DNA of 64,000 nt, taken from assembly GCF_037038585.1 (NCBI RefSeq), contig NW_027288588.1, forward strand, positions 744,001 to 808,000. Reading direction: 5' to 3'. The notes beneath the pieces are model-generated. The model worked only from the letters and a program-made list of their open reading frames with translations. It did not search any database and was not told the origin of the DNA. This stretch comes from Patagioenas fasciata (lineage: Eukaryota > Chordata > Aves > Columbiformes > Columbidae). A program made the translations under genes and the position numbers. How positions within the stretch are numbered: position 1 is the first letter of the stretch; the number at the start of each line of letters is the position of its first letter. Of this stretch, positions 58,531 through 64,000 are shown piece by piece.

Positions 58531-59039
58531 TCTAGACCTAGGATATAAAACCAGAATACAATGCCTTAACTCATTCAACTGAAGATATTCCTCCTCTAGC
58601 TTTGAGGAATTAGATACTTTGCTGTAAGATTCCTGGTGTCCTCTCTAATGATGGGACAAGAAAATATGATTCTCAGAGTGATTTATCTTTTAAAACTAAA
58701 TATACAGTGCTGGCAAGAAGTGTCTGTTCAGAGGAGAGAGAATCAACATCACTGATTACTTCAGCTTCGAAGTTGTGCCCCTGGAGCCCCAGGGACACGT
58801 GGAGCGAGCCCAGAGGGGACAGAGAAAGGGACATGATGGGCTGCTCCTATGCTGCTGGGCTGGGCTGGGCTCCTGGGACAGAGGGAGCTCCTGGCAAGCG
58901 GCAGCACTGCAGAGAGACAGCTCTGCCCAGGAGCAGCTCCTCTGCACACGCAGCAGGGCTGAGGGCTCTGCCTGGGGATCTCAGGGAGACGAGCAAGGCA
59001 GAGAGAGATTAAAGGTGGTCAGGACTGGGAGGATGACTG

Positions 59040-59079
59040 AGAGCTCACTGGAGGAGAAACCTTTGCAGCCCTTGCCATG
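59040..59079 (+). promoter_or_regulatory. Non-coding 5' exon end and donor of the plus-strand OR locus
   Basis: CTTGCCATG|GTAAGTCTCTG at 59,071-59,090, same as at the other locus. The acceptor TTTTTTAG lies at 60,740-60,741, giving an intron of about 1.66 kb. A near match to the Olf/EBF site (GCCCCAGGGA, 58,786-58,795) lies about 280 bp upstream but is not known to be used. Confidence 0.55.
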
Positions 59080-60770
59080 GTAAGTCTCTGGGTGCAGGGC
59101 AATGCAGCTGTAGCTCCTGGAGGCATCTCCTAAAACTGGCCCAGGCACAGCTGGTGGGATCTGTAAGGAGGGGGCTCTTGTCAGGCAATGTTGAACAGCT
59201 GTGAAGCTGGGTGAGCACCCAGGGGTGCCCAGGGCTGTCCTGCAGAGCAGGGTCCCTGCACCCCAGGGCTGTGCCGGGGCAGGGACTCTGCCACCTGCCA
59301 GGGTCAGCGCTCAGCCTGCCCAGGGAGATCCCCTTGCACTGCAGGGAGAAGCTCTGAATGAAAGGAACAACCCCAGCATTGCAGGGTCCTTCTGCCGTAC
59401 AGAGGGTACTGCCTGGGTCAGAGCTGCTCAGAGCTCCACATCACTGCAGAACATTCCCAGGGGACTTTTAAAAAAGTGCAGCAGGGCAGTGATTACCTGA
59501 ATGGGAAGGATCCTGGTAATTTAGTCATTTACTCTGGGTTGATGGGGTGGGCACTAGGGCATAGAAACTAATTTCTTGGTTCAGAATGAGGCCCTGAAAT
59601 TTCAGATCCATTTCTCTTAGAGGTGAATAAACCTGGGAGTATCAGAACTAAACACACCCTGGCTTATAGACAGCATCAGGACGACTTTTCGAGGGTCATC
59701 AAGGCTGGTCTGTTGTTTCCATCAGAGCTGCCCACACAGAGCTGCCCGGCTGCTGGGAGGGGTCTGCGGGGTGGAGCTGAGCACACAGCAGGTGGGATGG
59801 GGTCTGTGACACTGACAGGAGGAGACCTGGGGACACAGACACAGCTGCCGGCAGGGAGAGCTCCAGGCAGCAGAGCAGGGGGTGCTCAGCAGCTCTTTTG
59901 ATCCTTCTCTGCAGATGAAGCTGGGTGTTGTCTGCTGGGCAATGATCCGATGGTCACTTGAGCACATCCGATCTTCAGGAGCCCTGACTCTGCTCTGCTG
60001 AGCCTTTCCTTGGGGTCCGCACTCTCCTCTCAGAGTCCTTTGCTTCTCTCAGTGAGGGGTCGTGTCCTGCTCTCTCCATCACATCTCCACCTCTGGGCTG
60101 GGGCAGGGAAGAGTTTGCAGATCTGCCCTTTCAAACAGTGCTTGCCCACTTCTATATGACTCCAGTTGTTTTGGTTTTTCAGAGAGTTATTTGTGTGTGA
60201 ATTCATCTTCAAAGCAGCACCAGCAAAATCTCTCAAGAGATGGGTAAAAAAACTGAAAGACACTGCTACTCTCCTGACTCTGTTCTAAGCCATAGGAAGC
60301 TGAGCCCTATCACCTGTCCTAGCACACGACTCTCCTCATTTTAGTCATGAAAATGAAGACTTTCTCTCTTCCCATATGTGATGGTGGAAAATAAAAACCA
60401 CAGACAATATTATTATAAAGACATGCTAAGGCTCCCTTCTGCAGCCCACGTTCTTAGAGACATGAGTGCAGATACTGAACTTTTCCACCAATGGTGGTTT
60501 ACACCTGACACTGCCTGTGAATGCTGGATCTGTCACAAACCAGCTCCCGTGTCCCCGCCGGAGCAGAACAAAGCTGGCTGCTTGGCAGCACATGGGCAGA
60601 GGTCCTGCTGCTCACAGCACACTCAACCAGCACAAACCAGAAGATAGAAATGCATTTCAAATGGAGTGATTACTATGAAAAGATGTAGTGGACTTTTCAG
60701 AAGAGTCTTCCTGCATTTTAATTTGTCATTTCGTTTTTTAGAGCAGTACCTCCATGTCAGGAAGGAGCAA

Positions 60771-61740
60771 ATGTCCAACAGCAGCTCCATCACCCAGTTC
60801 CTCCTCCTGGCGTTCACAGACACATGGAAGCTGCAGCTCTTGCACTTCTGGCTCTTCCTGGGCATTTACCTGGCTGCCCTCCTGGGCAACGGCCTCATCA
60901 TCACCACCATAGCCTGTGACCAGCACCTCCACACCTCCATGTACTTCTTCCTGCTCAACCTTGCCCTCCTGGACCTGGGCTGCATCTCTACTATTCTCCC
61001 CAAGTCCTTGGCCAACTCCCTCTGGGACACCAGGACCATCTCCTACCCAGGATGTGCTGTGCAGCTCTTTTCATTTGCCCTCTTGATCACAGCAGAGTAT
61101 TCGCTCCTCACCATCATGTCCTACGACCGCTACATTGCCATCTGCAAACCCCTGCACTACAGGACCCTCCTGGGCAGCAGAGCTTGTGTCCACATGGCAG
61201 CAGCTGCCTGGGCCACTGGGTTTCTCAGTGCTCTGCTGCACACGGCCAATACATTTTCACTGCCACTGTGCAAGGGCAATGCCCTGGGCGAGTTCTTCTG
61301 TGAAATCCCCCAGATCCTCAAGCTCTCCTGCTCACACTCCTACCTCAGGGAACTTGGGCTTATGGTGGTCAGTGCCTGCTTAGTTTTTATGTGTTTTGTG
61401 TTCATTGTGTTCATTGTGTTCATATGTGCAGATCTTGAGGGCCGTGCTGAGGATCCCCTCTGAGCAGGGACGGCACAAAGCCTTTTCCACCTGCCTCCCT
61501 CACCTGGTTGTGGTCTCCCTGTTTTTCAGCACTGCCATGTTTGCCCACCTGAAACCCCCCTCCATCTCATCCCCATCCCTGGTCCTGGCTGTGTCCTTTC
61601 TGTACTCGGTGGTGCCTCCAGCAGTGAACCCCCTCATCTATAGCATGAGGAACCAGGAGCTCAAGGATGCTCTGAGCAAACTAATGGCTAGATGCTTGTC
61701 AAAAGCAATAATTTGCCCCTCTTCTGCACATCACTTGTGA
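60771..61740 (+). pseudogene. OR14-like: Olfactory receptor, OR14-like, frameshifted
   Basis: Starts MSNSSSITQFLLLAFTDTW and follows the intact gene closely through TM5 (MSYDRYIAICKPLHY is kept). In TM5, at 61,401-61,422, a 9-base TTCATTGTG unit is repeated and two bases are lost relative to the intact gene, a net gain of 7. The original frame then ends at 61,463, without TM6 and TM7. The rest of the receptor (KAFSTCLPHL, PPAVNPLIYSMRN) continues in another frame to 61,740. Apart from this one change it looks undamaged, so loss is recent. It may be polymorphic, or the change could be an assembly error. A polyadenylation signal follows at 61,859-61,864. Confidence 0.92.
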
Positions 61741-63189
61741 TATAACTTATGAAAGGTCTGGCTGCTCTTTCGTATGCTTCGAGAGTTGTTGACGTTTTGG
61801 ATTTGGAGGGAGACTTGTTTGGTTTTGCTTCTTTTTGGCTGTGATAATATCACCCACAAATAAATGTCATTTTTAAGCCCACTTCTAATTCTCTGTCTAT
61901 CTTTACACCTTGATTCATAGACAGTGTAAATAAGATGGCATGGTTTCTGTGTATTTGAACAAAATAAAGAACCCTGCAGCGAATTGCTTGTCCGATATCC
62001 TTCCTCTGAGAACTTTGTGAAGCTGAAAGCAAAGTGCTTGTGAGCAGAGTCGGAGGGAAGAATTCCCAGCACAGCAGCTCTGCCAGGGAGCACCAGCGCT
62101 TGTTCTTCCAGAGCTGTTCTGGTTCCACTCCCCCACTCTCCTTCTCATCCCTTGTGTTGGTGCAAGGCCTGAGTGCTCTGGCAGCTTGGTCCCCGTCCTG
62201 CTGTGTGTCAGTGCTGTGAGCGCAGGCAGGGACAGGCAATGGGCACTGCTGTGACAGAGCTGGCCTCACAACAGCCTTTCCAGAATCAAAGGTGATCTCC
62301 TCAGGGTAGGACCTGAAGGTTCAGGTCTTCTTCCAAACCTTCTCTCAAAGAACACACACAAGAAAGCAGCCTGCAGGTTAAAACATCATTGTACAGCTGA
62401 ACAGTGTGTGTGTGCAGGGCTGGTACAGCAGTGTCCTCTCACAGCCAGGCCTCCTGCCAGAGACCTGCAGGACCAGCAGAGCAGGGGCTGGGCTGTGCCC
62501 CTGTGCACTGGACACCCCACAAAAGCTGTCCCAGGGCATCGTCATGGACTGGCCCCTCACAACTTCTATTTCCAGCCCTGGGCTATCACACCAGATTGGA
62601 GAATTTGTTCCTGAATGAGTAGGTTAGAAATCCATGTTTGCATTGTGCAGATGAGATGTGAGCATGCACATCATGTATGAGAGGTGAGATGAACCTAGGT
62701 GAGCAGAAGCAACATCAGCCATTCTTGGGGGTTCCATGAATGCTTTTGAGACAGACAGAGTCTTGAGGTCACTTCACAGTGGGAGTAACATCCTATGGGA
62801 AACCACCTGAATGCAACATTGCATATGCATCCTTGAACTGTGATCCCCAGGTCCATTCCTCATGCTATGGGACATCTCAGATGAGTGCAGAGCAGGGTCA
62901 CACACCACAGGGCTGAGGTGCCTCCTGTCCTTTGGGAGTGGCAACAGGAGGCCAGAGGGACACTGTGACTCCTGCCTCTGTGAGTAAAAGGGACAAACTC
63001 TGAACATCCCTAGGTGCATAAGGAGTCCATGGGACTGCCTCAGATGTGGACATCTGACATTTCTGTTTGTGACTCCAGAACAAACCCCACTGGCCCAGGC
63101 AGATCAACCTCATGTACTCCTGTCTGCTACATCATCCTTACCCGTGAGTCTGGATTGTGGTCCCAAATGCGCCAGAGCAAGCAGAGAGG

Positions 63190-63640
63190 TTCTGAGGTCC
63201 TTGGCAAAGCCAGTTGTCAAACCTGTCTTCAAGAAGGGCAGGAATGAGAATTGTGAGAACTACAGGCTGGTCAGCCTGTGTCCTTCCATGGAAAGAGGAT
63301 GGGACAAGTCTTCCTGCAGCCATGTCCAGACACTTGGAAAACAAGGAAGGGATTAGTGAACCCAAATGGGCATGGAAAGAAAGGCATGTTGTGCACATGG
63401 AAATTCACAAGGTGTCAGACATGGTTTCCCATGATGTCCTTATAATCTGACTGATGCTATCTGCACTAAAGAGGTAGATGCTGGGTAGGAAGTTGGCTGG
63501 ATGATGAAACCCAAATGTCACCAGTGGCACAAAGTGCCCCATAGAGCCAGTTAGCAGTGGAATCCCTCAGGGACCAGCATTTGGGCCAACACTGTTGAAT
63601 GTCTTTACTTTCCCCCTGTATGATGTGACAGAGTGAACCT
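63190..63640 (+). mobile_element. CR1 ORF2 reverse-transcriptase fragment (+)
   Basis: Plus strand reads PVVKPVFKKGRNENCENYR and LVSLCPS, then the segment before KAFDTVSH (here VSDMVSHDVLI), typical of CR1 reverse transcriptase. Degraded, no intact frame. Part of arm 2. Confidence 0.9.
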
Positions 63641-63860
63641 TCAGCTCCTTCGGAACTGATGATGGAACACAGTGTAGTTTCAGCTCCTTTGAGGATGGTG
63701 CAAAGCTGGGCAGAGGACTTGAACAACCTCACCTGGTTCACCCTCCCCTGAGCAGGACAGTGAGACAAGATGATGTTCACACCTGAACTACTCTGTGATT
63801 CAAGGAATCTTTCCCTTGGAAAGGTTTTGGGAGAAGGAATAGGTGGAAAAACAAGAAAAT

Positions 63861-63936
63861 TAAAATAAAATAAAATAAAATAAAATAAAATAAAATAAAA
63901 TAAAATAAAATAAAATAAAATAAAATAAAATAAAAT
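63861..63936. repeat. (AAAAT)n microsatellite
   Basis: About fifteen near-perfect TAAAA units, 76 bp long. Confidence 0.98.
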
Positions 63937-64000
63937 AATAGGCAGCATAGGAGACATAAAAGCTGTCAAATAAACAGAGCATTTCCTGAGAAGAATGTTT

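Larger units (their letters stand above)
58840..63640. repeat. Inverted duplication, arm 2 (with OR pseudogene)
   Basis: Reverse-complement partner of 48,290-52,490; see that entry for matched blocks. The arms are separated by about 6.3 kb, almost all of it duplicate B. Confidence 0.9.

Overview
The window looks like avian nuclear DNA, probably a songbird or another neognath. The evidence is many CR1 LINE fragments, avian-type ERV LTRs, two OR14-like (avian gamma-c clade) olfactory receptor loci, a CCDC81-like HU-domain gene of the type expanded in birds, and very GC-rich stretches with minisatellites. No prokaryotic features are present. All calls come from reading the sequence; no database search was possible.

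Layout. 1-6,530: no recognised host gene; it holds an 11-copy 21-bp repeat beside a CpG-rich spot and a decayed class I ERV pol fragment. 6,533-7,093: solo-LTR-like sequence. 7,191-16,642: two abutting minisatellites, a 39-bp unit (4.3 kb) and a 15-bp unit (5.1 kb), both G-rich on the + strand. 16,643-18,312: a CpG-rich stretch and two degenerate short-repeat arrays. 18,319-20,404: a CR1 fragment joined to an ERV remnant, then another LTR. 21,519-29,511: a multi-exon CCDC81-like gene, whose 13 predicted exons join in one open frame with GT-AG introns. 29,575-35,235: LTR, GC island, 22-bp minisatellite, CR1 pieces, then an inverted second copy of the ERV/CR1 composite seen at 18.3-18.9 kb, so the gene lies between inverted repeats. 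35,240-35,760: a CpG island with a possible first exon on the minus strand and three spaced RFX-like half-sites.

36,980-64,000: duplicated olfactory receptor territory. A direct duplication pairs 37.0-42.2 kb with 52.3-57.7 kb. An inverted duplication pairs 48.3-52.5 kb with 58.8-63.6 kb and carries one OR gene per arm: an intact one on the minus strand (49,949-50,881) and a frameshifted copy on the plus strand (60,771-61,740). Both keep the same non-coding 5' exon and an intron ending just before the coding exon. CR1 LINE remnants fill much of the rest.

The most interesting item is the CCDC81-like gene. Birds are reported to have a massive expansion of this two-HU-domain family, with a suggested but unproven role in recognising non-self molecules. 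Here a member with an open frame sits between inverted repeats and next to very unstable tandem arrays.
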